A stretch of DNA of 64,000 nucleotides from Moritella viscosa (GTDB lineage: Bacteria > Pseudomonadota > Gammaproteobacteria > Enterobacterales > Moritellaceae), in contig LN554852.1 of assembly GCA_000953735.1 (NCBI GenBank), positions 124,001 to 188,000 on the forward strand, in the 5' to 3' direction. The notes under the pieces were generated by a model. The model made no database searches. It had not been told where the DNA came from and was given only the letters and a program-made list of their open reading frames with translations. Both the position numbers and the translations under genes were made by a program. Positions 9,478 to 16,836 of this stretch are shown piece after piece. Within the stretch, counting starts at the first letter, position 1. Each line of letters opens with the position of its first letter.

Positions 9478-9504
9478 AAAAAAGGTGCAATATGCACCTT
9501 TTTT
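9478..9504 (-). terminator. Rho-independent terminator after rpoZ
   Basis: GGTGCA pairs with TGCACC across a three-base loop, flanked by six A and six T. It lies 30 bases past the rpoZ stop. It separates rpoZ from spoT, which therefore should have its own promoter in the roughly 200 bases from 9277 to 9477. Confidence 0.88.
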
Positions 9505-9533
9505 ATAAAATCATCGGAAAAGATGATTAGGTA

Positions 9534-9809
9534 TTAGCCACGGCCTTCAGCGATTGCTGCTACTGCTGCAATTTGCTGTGCTTCGTGCTCTTGCTGCTCT
9601 TGACGGTCGCCAGCATCCATTAATTCGTTGCTAATTAGACCCGCTTCAATTTCACGAAGGGCGATTACAGTCGGTTTATCATTCTCTGGTGCTACTAGAG
9701 GATCTTTACCATGAATCTGTAATTGACGAGCGCGACGTGCCGCCATTAATATTAGGTCGAAACGGTTACCAACCTGTTGTACAGCATCTTCTACGGTTAC
9801 GCGTGCCAT
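9534..9809 (-). CDS. rpoZ: RNA polymerase omega subunit
   Basis: A 91-residue omega subunit, which assists folding and assembly of the beta' subunit and forms part of a ppGpp site on RNA polymerase. The sequence [30 protein letters not shown] is diagnostic, followed by a variable Glu/Gln/Ala-rich tail. It lies downstream of gmk with about 60 bases between, and upstream of spoT, the usual gmk-rpoZ-spoT order linking polymerase and alarmone genes. Confidence 0.97.
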   Translation of the reverse strand: MARVTVEDAVQQVGNRFDLILMAARRARQLQIHGKDPLVAPENDKPTVIALREIEAGLISNELMDAGDRQEQQEHEAQQIAAVAAIAEGRG

Positions 9810-9868
9810 GCAGGAACTCCCAGTGAATTAAGTCTAAAAAATGACGAGAAACTATACTTTATTTTTGC

Positions 9869-10552
<684 letters not shown>

Positions 10553-10621
10553 TTAAACTGCTTTCATGCTTTACTCAGTAACAACGCACAAAAAAGTACT
10601 GGAAACTGTTAGTAAAACAAC

Positions 10622-10732
10622 TTAATGGGTGTGTGGGGTCGATGAAAGATTAATTAAGGCAATGCCGACAGCGATAAATAACATGTCGATCCAAACTAAA
10701 GAAATAACCACCCCATAATGATGCCTGCTCAC
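10622..10732 (-). CDS. Possible 36-residue hydrophobic small protein
   Basis: In the 320-base gap between the DUF4124-type gene and gmk, a GTG-initiated frame of 36 codons on the minus strand reads as one hydrophobic helix (ISLVWIDMLFIAVGIALIN) with short polar ends. There is no clear Shine-Dalgarno sequence before the GTG, and I do not recognise the protein. It would be a single-pass membrane peptide if translated. The rest of this gap shows only the gmk upstream region and the hairpin at 10767-10797. Confidence 0.22.
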   Translation of the reverse strand: MSRHHYGVVISLVWIDMLFIAVGIALINLSSTPHTH

Positions 10733-10766
10733 GATTTAATATAGAGCATTTTTAAGATTAAAAACC

Positions 10767-10797
10767 GCCTTCACACCGCAAATTCGATATGAAGGCG
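10767..10797 (-). terminator. Hairpin after the DUF4124-type gene
   Basis: CGCCTTCA and TGAAGGCG form an eight-base stem with a loop of about 15 bases; on the minus strand it is followed by GGTTTTTAAT. It lies about 20 bases past the stop of the minus-strand gene ending at 10817. Confidence 0.65.
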
Positions 10798-10816
10798 TCG
10801 CCATAAAGTTGTTAAT

Positions 10817-11356
10817 CTATGACTTGTCGAAGGTATGATGACCAACGATATTTTTAATGACGTTATCGAGTTGTTCGCCGTGGTTGTCCATTAATGTTTG
10901 AATGTTTTTGGCATCTTCTAAGGTATTAAACGCATTGCTGAGAGGGTGTGTCGATAGGGATTCAGTTGCAAGTATTTGCTGTTGCTTATTATCAGTTTCA
11001 GCCGTTTCTGTATGTGATGTCTTCTTCACGGAAATGGATGAGTTTGCAGTGACCGTAATCGCGTTGGCTTGAGTGTTCTCGTTGCTATTAGGGATGCTAT
11101 TTTCTTTATCGGTAAAGTGCCATTGACCTTGGCTATCCTGCCAGCGATAAAGCGTCACTGATTTGGGATTATCATTGGTGTCGCTAAACAGTCCGAATTC
11201 GAGACCAGTAATATCTATTCTTACTTGTTCAAAGGCGCGGACAACATCTTGGAGTATGACGGTAGAGTTCAGTAATTTTTGACCATTAGGTTTGCTAATA
11301 AAAAACAGTGAAATGATGGCGCAGAGCATTAGTGAAATCAGTAATTTATAAAACAT
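10817..11356 (-). CDS. DUF4124-type envelope protein, function unknown
   Basis: A protein of about 179 residues with an N-terminal hydrophobic segment (LLISLMLCAIISLFFI, signal anchor or signal peptide) and a central LYRWQDSQGQWHFTD block, the signature of the DUF4124 small beta domain found in many gammaproteobacterial envelope proteins. The rest is Ser/Thr/Asn-rich and looks disordered. I took the ATG at 11356 as the start; an in-frame GTG nine bases upstream lies too close to the AAGGA ribosome site. No function can be given. Neighbours on the same strand are a glutaredoxin-like gene upstream and gmk downstream, neither obviously related. Confidence 0.65.
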   Translation of the reverse strand: MFYKLLISLMLCAIISLFFISKPNGQKLLNSTVILQDVVRAFEQVRIDITGLEFGLFSDTNDNPKSVTLYRWQDSQGQWHFTDKENSIPNSNENTQANAITVTANSSISVKKTSHTETAETDNKQQQILATESLSTHPLSNAFNTLEDAKNIQTLMDNHGEQLDNVIKNIVGHHTFDKS

Positions 11357-11486
11357 CGCTATCACAATCCTTGTTTAGCTGTTGTTTACATTAGCATTGT
11401 GATTTTCACCAATTGCAAAAGACAGCGAACCACTGGTTTAATACAATTGGGGAAGAACACATTTATTTAGTTAAAAATTGGCTAAA

Positions 11487-11846
11487 TTAAGCAAATTTCT
11501 TTTCTAAGTGCGCAATAATATCACTTGATTCATACATCCATTGTACTTGACCATTTTCTTCAATACGTAAGCAAGGAACTTTACGTTTACCGCCTTGTTG
11601 CTCGAGTTCGTTACCAAACGTTGCATCATTTTTTGCGTCACGTACGGTGATATCTAAGTTTAAACGCTTCATACTACGACGTACTTTTACACAAAATGGG
11701 CAGGCTTCGAATTGGTACAGCGACATGCTATTAACCTCACTATCAACCTTTGCTTGTTCGTCAGCAGGGCGTTTCATGCTTTTTGGTGAGAAGATGAAAT
11801 TAAGCGTTAAGATAAGACGGCCGAGTAGCCAGCGAATAACTTTCAT
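11487..11846 (-). CDS. Membrane-anchored glutaredoxin-like protein
   Basis: A 119-residue protein whose C-terminal 80 residues form a glutaredoxin fold: SLYQFEACPFCVKVRRSMKRL contains the redox-active CPFC (residues 49-52), and GGKRKVPCLRI supplies the cis-Pro glutathione-binding loop. Residues 4-20 (IRWLLGRLILTLNFIFS) are hydrophobic and may anchor the domain in the inner membrane. The ATG at 11846 has AGGA nearby; a longer frame upstream has no support. Likely role is glutathione-linked thiol reduction. It lies directly downstream of the P-type ATPase of the metal cluster, separated by about 125 bases with a strong inverted repeat, so it may be independent of that operon. Confidence 0.8.
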   Translation of the reverse strand: MKVIRWLLGRLILTLNFIFSPKSMKRPADEQAKVDSEVNSMSLYQFEACPFCVKVRRSMKRLNLDITVRDAKNDATFGNELEQQGGKRKVPCLRIEENGQVQWMYESSDIIAHLEKKFA

Positions 11847-11907
11847 GAATATGGTCCTGTTAAGAGGGCTAATAATGGAGTGTAATGCTAGCATATTCGT
11901 TCGAATA

Positions 11908-11948
11908 AATACCACATAATAAACATTGGATATATTTTATGTGGTATT
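11908..11948. terminator. 12-bp inverted repeat between ATPase gene and glutaredoxin gene
   Basis: AATACCACATAA pairs with TTATGTGGTATT across 17 bases. On the plus strand a run of T follows; on the minus strand, the direction of both flanking genes, the tail is only weakly T-rich. It probably marks the end of the metal-cluster transcript. Confidence 0.55.
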
Positions 11949-11971
11949 TATTTTTTGATAGCAATTAAGTG

Positions 11972-14032
11972 CTAGCCATTCTTTAATGCCGCGGAACGAG
12001 CAAGGATCGCGAGCGTGGTGCCGTTATGAAGTAGTGCACTCATCGCAGGGCTTAGCATTCCGAGCGCTGCTGCTAACATAATACCGCTGTTAACATATTC
12101 AGCAGCTTTGATGTTTGAATTGATCATCGACATTGCAATTTGTGCTAATTGGCGTGCTTCAGCGACACCATAAAGCGTATCTTTTAATAACACAACATCA
12201 GCGGCTTGCCTTGCTAATTCAGTGCCTTTACACATAGCAATACCTACATCCGCAGCCGTTAATGCGGGTGCATCATTGACGCCATCCCCAATAAACATCA
12301 CTGTTTTACCAGCTTGTTTAAGTTGTTCAATAATATTGGCTTTACTTTCAGGCGTGGCTTCGGCATAAACTCGATCAAGCTTAAGTTCATCTGCGAGGGT
12401 TTGAGCTTTATAAGCACGATCGCCTGAGATCATCACTAATTCTTTGATACCTAAATGACGTAACTTATTCAGTGTTTTTTCTACATCTTCACGTAAATGA
12501 TCACGTAAGCCGAGCATCCCGATTAGCTTACCTTGATGGGAAATAAACACTAAATGACGTCCTATTTCTTCAAGTTCACGAATTTGTGTTTCAAAGGGGG
12601 TGAAGTCAACATTTTCATGCACTTCAAGGAAGTGGCGGCTGCCCATTACAAGGCAATGTCCGTTGAGGGTACTTTTAAGGCCATGAGCAATGACATATTC
12701 CACCTCCCCGTGTTCGATATGCGGAAGTTTATTGTGTTTTGCTGCATTGACCACGGACTGTGATAATGGGTGATTACTGTGTTCTTCTACAGATGCTGCA
12801 ATTGCCAATAAGTCACGGGCATCGTTGTTTTGACAAAATGGCACAACATCTGTCACTTCCATGTCGCCATAAGTTAAGGTGCCGGTTTTATCAAATACGC
12901 AAGTATCGACCTTGACGATCTTCTCAATTGCACTTCCGCCTTTGAGTAAAATCCCGTTTTGTGCTGCGCGGTACATTATTGATTTAAATGTTACAGGCGT
13001 ACTTAATTTTAGTGCACAGGAATAATCGACAAGAAATACTGAGGCCACGCGATTGATATCTTGGGTTAGGGCGAATACTGCAGCACCTATTCCTAAGGTT
13101 ATTTTAACACGGCGATCTGCCATGTCTTGAGTAACTTGCTGAGTTTCACTTTTTTCGCTTAGCGAATCGTAAATTAACTGTGCTATTTTAGCCGTTGTAG
13201 CCTCACTTCCGACTTTTTCGACTCGTACTTTTATCGTGCCTTCGTATACGCTGGTGCCTGAATAAACGATAGCATCAATTTCACGCCGTACAGGTACGTT
13301 CTCACCCGTTAGAGCAGATTGATTGATAAGTGCAGCACCTGCTATAACTACGCCGTCGACAGGGATTGAGTCGCCAGGTGTAAGTTCGATAATATCATCG
13401 GCCTTAAGTTCATCTGAGTTAACTTGGATTTTGCCTGATTCGTCAATACGCCACACGACAGATTGTTGAGGATGCATGAGTTCAGCCAGTAGTTGATCAC
13501 TGTTTCGGCAGGTTTTCTGTTCCATGTACTCGCCTAAACTAATTAAGCTTTGCGTGACCATAGCTGTTTTATAGTCCCCACGCCAGACGGATAAACCGAC
13601 GGCAATTGCATCTAGAACCTCAACTGAAATACGTTTTTCTTTGATTTCATTAATGCCTTCAAAGAGCGTCGGTGCAACAAGTGTTGCGGTTGTTAAAGCG
13701 CCCCATTTATTTGGTAATAAAGCGGTTGAAAGAGTACCAATAACATTCATAGCAATATCACCACGTGTGTATTGATGCTCTATTTCAGTTTGCTCTGCTT
13801 GAGTGAAATCAAGTTGTGACAAGCGCGCTTCAAGGGTCTCTACATGCAATAATTGCGTATCATAATGGACGACGATGGAAGCCGCTGCCTGGTTGATTCG
13901 CACGTCACGAATCCCTTGAATAGCTAATAAGCTTTGTTTGATCCACTCTTCAATATCAGGAAAGTGAATCAGTGCCGCCACTTTGAAACGTATTCGCCCT
14001 GACAGGTGGTGCTTAACGACCAAGTCGATCAT
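11972..14032 (-). CDS. fezB: P1B-type metal ATPase, FezB-like
   Basis: A 686-residue heavy-metal P-type ATPase in the inner or an intracellular membrane. The N-terminus is an HMA-like domain without a CxxC pair; it starts with the basic motif HHLSGRIRFKV (8-18). Core motifs: TGEN (242-245), phosphorylation site DKTGTLT (Asp381), HP (421-422), GDGVNDAP (582-589). The ion-site motif in the transmembrane helix before the P-domain, CPC in copper and zinc pumps, reads YSC (337-339), and HNGTT lies near the C-terminus. These traits and its neighbours fit the ferrosome pump FezB (P1B-6 class); a Mn/Fe/Zn exporter of CtpC type is the alternative. It overlaps the gene before it by four bases (ATGA), so it is last in the operon. 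Confidence 0.75.
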   Translation of the reverse strand: MIDLVVKHHLSGRIRFKVAALIHFPDIEEWIKQSLLAIQGIRDVRINQAAASIVVHYDTQLLHVETLEARLSQLDFTQAEQTEIEHQYTRGDIAMNVIGTLSTALLPNKWGALTTATLVAPTLFEGINEIKEKRISVEVLDAIAVGLSVWRGDYKTAMVTQSLISLGEYMEQKTCRNSDQLLAELMHPQQSVVWRIDESGKIQVNSDELKADDIIELTPGDSIPVDGVVIAGAALINQSALTGENVPVRREIDAIVYSGTSVYEGTIKVRVEKVGSEATTAKIAQLIYDSLSEKSETQQVTQDMADRRVKITLGIGAAVFALTQDINRVASVFLVDYSCALKLSTPVTFKSIMYRAAQNGILLKGGSAIEKIVKVDTCVFDKTGTLTYGDMEVTDVVPFCQNNDARDLLAIAASVEEHSNHPLSQSVVNAAKHNKLPHIEHGEVEYVIAHGLKSTLNGHCLVMGSRHFLEVHENVDFTPFETQIRELEEIGRHLVFISHQGKLIGMLGLRDHLREDVEKTLNKLRHLGIKELVMISGDRAYKAQTLADELKLDRVYAEATPESKANIIEQLKQAGKTVMFIGDGVNDAPALTAADVGIAMCKGTELARQAADVVLLKDTLYGVAEARQLAQIAMSMINSNIKAAEYVNSGIMLAAALGMLSPAMSALLHNGTTLAILARSAALKNG

Positions 14033-14319
14033 TTTTCGCCTTTATTTAAGTTACGGTAGTAATCTAGTTCTGCTTGTGTATCTTCTAGACGTTCTTTTAA
14101 TTCTTCTACTTCACCACGTACAGCTGACCATGCCTTTTCGCCTGTTGAGCTAACACCCTGTTGGAATTTTTTATTAGATAATAAATAAGCAACTGCTGCA
14201 CCAGCTGCAAGACCCATGGCAAAGTGGGTTTTACTGTTTTGTTGCTTATAACTAGGTGCCTGTTTTATTTCACCTTGCGGATAACCGTAATATGGTGAAT
14301 AAGGTGGTTTATTATTCAT
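14029..14319 (-). CDS. Small YtxH-like membrane protein of the metal cluster
   Basis: A 96-residue protein: a Pro/Tyr/Gln-rich N-terminus, one Gly/Ala-rich transmembrane segment at about 33-48 (FAMGLAAGAAVAYLLSN), then a charged coiled-coil-like tail (about 60-96). The block GAAxAxLLSN also occurs in the Met-His repeat protein encoded upstream, suggesting a shared membrane-packing role. A good AAGGA lies before the ATG. It overlaps the ATPase start by four bases and the gene before it by eight, so translation is coupled. No exact function is known to me; such Gly-rich single-pass proteins are typical accessory proteins of bacterial metal organelles. Confidence 0.7.
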   Translation of the reverse strand: MNNKPPYSPYYGYPQGEIKQAPSYKQQNSKTHFAMGLAAGAAVAYLLSNKKFQQGVSSTGEKAWSAVRGEVEELKERLEDTQAELDYYRNLNKGEK

Positions 14320-14617
14320 GTTTTTTCCTTTCCGACATTTGATCTATCATGTATAAGCCAGCGGCGCCTACACTCAATATTGTGAGCAAAGATAATGCTG
14401 GCCGACCCGCCATATTTTCAGCTATATAGGTAGATGTTCCACTGATAGCCCCCGCCTTAATTGCCGATTTTGCAGCATTCATCGCGACATCATTGGTTGC
14501 TAATATCCCATTTTGATGATCACGCCATTGGCCAGCTAATGAAGCTCCACCGCCTGCCATTGCACCAATGAGCATCGCTCGGTGGCTTGCGCTTAATTTG
14601 TCTGATGAATTACTCAT
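14312..14617 (-). CDS. Small Gly/Ala-rich membrane protein of the metal cluster
   Basis: A 101-residue protein with two or three weakly hydrophobic, glycine-rich segments (MLIGAMAGGGASLAG near 15-29; SLLTILSVGAAGLYMI near 75-91) and a charged end (SERKKHE). I do not recognise a named family. It starts three bases after the stop of the Met-His repeat gene, lacks its own clear ribosome site, and overlaps the next gene by eight bases, so it is almost certainly translated as part of the five-gene unit 15785-11972. Confidence 0.65.
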   Translation of the reverse strand: MSNSSDKLSASHRAMLIGAMAGGGASLAGQWRDHQNGILATNDVAMNAAKSAIKAGAISGTSTYIAENMAGRPALSLLTILSVGAAGLYMIDQMSERKKHE

Positions 14618-14620
14618 AAT

Positions 14621-15454
14621 TTAACTATTAGCTTTAGGTTGTTCTTCTTGATGGCGTTCTACTGATTCTTGAAATCCTTGTTTACCAGCAGCATATGTAT
14701 CACGGAAAATTTCGCTATTTGCTGTCACGTTATCTTTTACCGATGCGGCGGTTTGTGTTGCTGTATCTTTAACGTTTGAACCACCTGATTTAAGCATATC
14801 GCCAGCGCCTGCAACTAAATCGACTAATTTACCACGTACGTTTTCGTTGCTTAGTAATAGGGCTGCTGCCGCGCCAACCATAGCGCCTTTCCAAAATTCT
14901 TTATCATTCATACCAAAGTTTCCTAATAAGTCTTTAAACATTCCAACTTCTTCACCGAGCGCGCCTTCAAGCATAGCTTGGGCTTGTTCAATGAAAGCAT
15001 TGTTTTCTTCTTGTTGCTGAGCAGGGGGGTCTTGCTGTGGGTGCATACCTGGATGCATACCTGAGTGCATACCTGAGTGCATACTTGGGTGCATACCTGG
15101 GTGCATACTTGGGTGCATACTTGGGTGCATACTTGGGTGCATACTTGGGTGCATACTTGGGTGCATACTTGGGTGCATACCTGGGTGCATACCTGGGTGC
15201 ATACCTGGGTGCATACCTGGGTGCATACCTGGGTGCATACCTGGGTGCATACCTGGGTGCATACCTGGGTGCATACCTAGGTGCATACTTGGATGCATAC
15301 TTGGGTGCATACTTGGATGCATACTTGGGTGGTTATAACCGTATACAGGCATCATGTAAGGTGAATATCCACCATTAGTCGCATAAGGATCTGATTGCTC
15401 GGTGTTCTGTGTATAAGGGATATCGTGTGAACCGTATTTAGGACCATCACTCAT
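14621..15454 (-). CDS. Met-His tandem-repeat membrane protein of the metal cluster
   Basis: About 277 residues in three parts: a Tyr/Pro/Asn-rich N-terminus (1-35); about two dozen four-residue units MHP(G/S) (about 36-140); and a C-terminal region with a Gly/Ala transmembrane segment (FWKGAMVGAAAALLLSN, about 187-203) followed by an amphipathic tail. Regularly spaced Met and His suggest many low-affinity metal sites (iron or copper); this is inference. The start is the second of two adjacent ATGs, six bases after GGAG; the first overlaps the stop of the gene upstream. The LLSN segment is shared with the 96-residue protein downstream. I know no named family covering the whole protein. Confidence 0.7.
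   Translation of the reverse strand: MSDGPKYGSHDIPYTQNTEQSDPYATNGGYSPYMMPVYGYNHPSMHPSMHPSMHPSMHLGMHPGMHPGMHPGMHPGMHPGMHPGMHPGMHPGMHPSMHPSMHPSMHPSMHPSMHPSMHPGMHPSMHSGMHSGMHPGMHPQQDPPAQQQEENNAFIEQAQAMLEGALGEEVGMFKDLLGNFGMNDKEFWKGAMVGAAAALLLSNENVRGKLVDLVAGAGDMLKSGGSNVKDTATQTAASVKDNVTANSEIFRDTYAAGKQGFQESVERHQEEQPKANS
15041..15330 (-). repeat. 12-bp tandem repeat coding for MHP(G/S)
   Basis: About 24 copies of a 12-base unit (plus strand GGGTGCATACCT or GGGTGCATACTT). There is a block of eight identical Gly-type units (about 15180-15275) and a block of six identical Ser-type units (about 15108-15179), with degenerate copies at the edges. Near-identity inside blocks indicates recent expansion by slippage or unequal exchange. 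Because the unit is a multiple of three, copy-number changes keep the frame. Confidence 0.95.
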
Positions 15455-15785
15455 CATTTACTCCATCCATCTTAAGACTTGCAGCAATATTCAAATAAGC
15501 TTGTTGCACGTCGATCTCTGATTCTGAAAACAGCTGGTTGATAAATTCTGGTTTGATGACGCCAGCATCGTATTCAACCAGAATGCTACCCGTATCGCTG
15601 TTTATTTTATAATTTTTAAACGCAGGTATATCAGCTAACGCTTGCTCAATATCAGTGACCTTTATCGTCACCAAATGGGTCATAATACCCATTTTATATT
15701 TAAGTCGGATACGTCCTGGGATGTGGTGCGCGAGCGTTAACCAACGTCTTATTTTTAAAGCTTTTTTGATTTTATCTTTCATCAT
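15447..15785 (-). CDS. HMA-like protein with basic His/Arg motif (FezC-like)
   Basis: A protein of about 112 residues: a very basic start (KDKIKKALKIRRWLTLAH) leading into HHIPGRIRLKY (20-30), then a ferredoxin-like HMA-type fold with no CxxC metal pair (DIEQALADIPAFKNYKINSDTGSILVEYD). The same motif begins the ATPase of this cluster and, in weaker form, the divergent gene at 15919. By family knowledge this Arg-rich motif with an HMA-like domain marks ferrosome proteins of the FezB/FezC kind. It is the first gene of the operon. The start is one of two adjacent ATGs (15785 or 15782) without a strong ribosome site; longer frames would need a TTG start. Confidence 0.68.
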   Translation of the reverse strand: MMKDKIKKALKIRRWLTLAHHIPGRIRLKYKMGIMTHLVTIKVTDIEQALADIPAFKNYKINSDTGSILVEYDAGVIKPEFINQLFSESEIDVQQAYLNIAASLKMDGVNDE

Positions 15786-15886
15786 AAAATTATATATAAG
15801 AAGAGAGTAGATGCGAATAGTGATCAATTGTTAATTGAATTTGATTGAGTTTTCTTTGCGCAGGGTCAACTTTGATGTTACCTTAT

Positions 15887-15901
15887 TGATAATCATTATC
15901 G
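15887..15901. promoter_or_regulatory. Fur box in the divergent promoter of the metal cluster
   Basis: TGATAATCATTATCG matches the 7-1-7 Fur consensus TGATAAT-N-ATTATCA at 13 of 14 defined positions, and the 19-base classical box at 16 of 19. It ends 18 bases before the ATG of the plus-strand gene and lies about 100 bases before the minus-strand operon, so Fur bound here could repress both when iron is plentiful. Confidence 0.8.
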
Positions 15902-15918
15902 CTTGCATTTGAGTAGTT

Positions 15919-16278
15919 ATGAACACGTATATTCACAAAACATCCCAACGATTACGCGTTAGATCCGACTATATTCGTCATCATCCAAAGGCCGTTATGG
16001 CATTGATTGAACAGTTGCAGCAAATAGATGCTATCTCGAATATTAAGCATAAATATCATGCAGGTTCAGTCGCCATTCATTTTGATCGCGAAGAGCTTGA
16101 TTGTGACAGTTTGTTAGAGATTTTAGAGACGCATGAGTGGACTAAAAGTGATGAAAAACCTTCATTTGTTGAAAACGCGGTGGTTAATGGTACAAAAACG
16201 CTAACCAAAGGTTTAGCTACAATGGCATTAAAACGTTTAGTCGGCCCCTCCGTTAGTCGTATGATTATGAGTTTTTAA
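15919..16278 (+). CDS. HMA-like small protein with basic N-terminal motif
   Basis: A 119-residue protein. The N-terminus HKTSQRLRVRSDYI resembles the HHxxGRIRxK motif of its neighbours, then a ferredoxin-like alpha/beta region (MALIEQLQQIDAISNIKHKYHAGSVAIHFDREEL) lacking a CxxC, and a C-terminal amphipathic or weakly hydrophobic stretch (TLTKGLATMALKRLVGP). It is the third protein with this motif in the cluster. It is read divergently from the operon across a Fur box and overlaps the 3' end of the convergent Cys-rich gene by 14 bases. Role unknown; a membrane-associated or scaffold protein of a ferrosome-like body is the likely reading. Confidence 0.65.
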   Translation: MNTYIHKTSQRLRVRSDYIRHHPKAVMALIEQLQQIDAISNIKHKYHAGSVAIHFDREELDCDSLLEILETHEWTKSDEKPSFVENAVVNGTKTLTKGLATMALKRLVGPSVSRMIMSF

Positions 16279-16678
16279 ATTTTTTAGCTGCACATTTACA
16301 TATTCCATTGGCTCGTGCTGGACATTTTTTACAAGCGGGTGATTTCAACGGAATACTAAGCACGGAGCGAGTTGCTGTACGTTGCTGATGTTGAGCCAGC
16401 GTTAGTATTTGGCCACTCGCGATAACGTCTTTATTGTATTCAACATGATTTGAACTTTCTTTAAACCAAGATATAACAGGTTCTAACGGTGTTTTTAATT
16501 CTGACATCATACTCGTAATGACGTCTTGCGATAAACCCTTGATCTCGTGGTGCCACTCACTGTTATTAGCTGCGGATTGACTCGTCATTTTAGATAATTT
16601 ATGTAATTGTTTTAGTGACTTTTTTTCAATCTTATTGCTTTGTTTTTTTAATTTCTTTAATGCTTTTTTTGCACTCAT
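16265..16678 (-). CDS. Lys-rich protein with C-terminal Cys cluster, unknown
   Basis: A 137-residue protein. The first 35 residues are strongly basic (KKALKKLKKQSNKIEKK), suitable for binding nucleic acid, acidic lipid or phosphate polymer. The middle is ordinary alpha-helical sequence. The end carries CKKCPARANGICKCAAKKFK: four cysteines in a CxxCPAR-NGxCxC pattern suggesting a metal or Fe-S site. I do not recognise the family. It is convergent with the small HMA-like gene, with overlapping 3' ends, and has a second, weaker Fur-like box about 50 bases before its start, so I place it in the metal cluster. Confidence 0.6.
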   Translation of the reverse strand: MSAKKALKKLKKQSNKIEKKSLKQLHKLSKMTSQSAANNSEWHHEIKGLSQDVITSMMSELKTPLEPVISWFKESSNHVEYNKDVIASGQILTLAQHQQRTATRSVLSIPLKSPACKKCPARANGICKCAAKKFKNS

Positions 16679-16726
16679 CGCTACGCCTACTTGCTGACTT
16701 TTGTATAATCTAACAAGTTATCAACT

Positions 16727-16745
16727 GCAAATAAATCTCATTCTC
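16727..16745. promoter_or_regulatory. Possible second Fur box, before the Cys-rich gene
   Basis: On the minus strand GAGAATGAGATTTATTTGC matches 13 of 19 positions of the classical Fur box. It lies about 50-67 bases before the ATG at 16678, a normal operator position. The match alone is weak, but the strong box 840 bases away in the same cluster makes it more credible. Confidence 0.4.
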
Positions 16746-16836
16746 AAATTTATATTTTTTTATGTCATTAAACATGCAATTAGTTATCTTTCTATGCCCA
16801 GAAATATTCTAGGCGTAGATATTGTATCCCTGCTGC

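Noticed and set aside
11972-14032. Reading the ATPase as a copper exporter (CopA)
   Set aside because: No CxxC in the N-terminal domain and no CPC ion-site motif; neighbours and the Fur box point to iron.
15037-15378. A 113-codon open frame on the plus strand across the Met-His repeat
   Set aside because: It is the reverse reading of a 12-bp repeat that has no stop in several frames; the product is a monotonous LGAY repeat, no ribosome site is seen, and the minus-strand frame has operon context.
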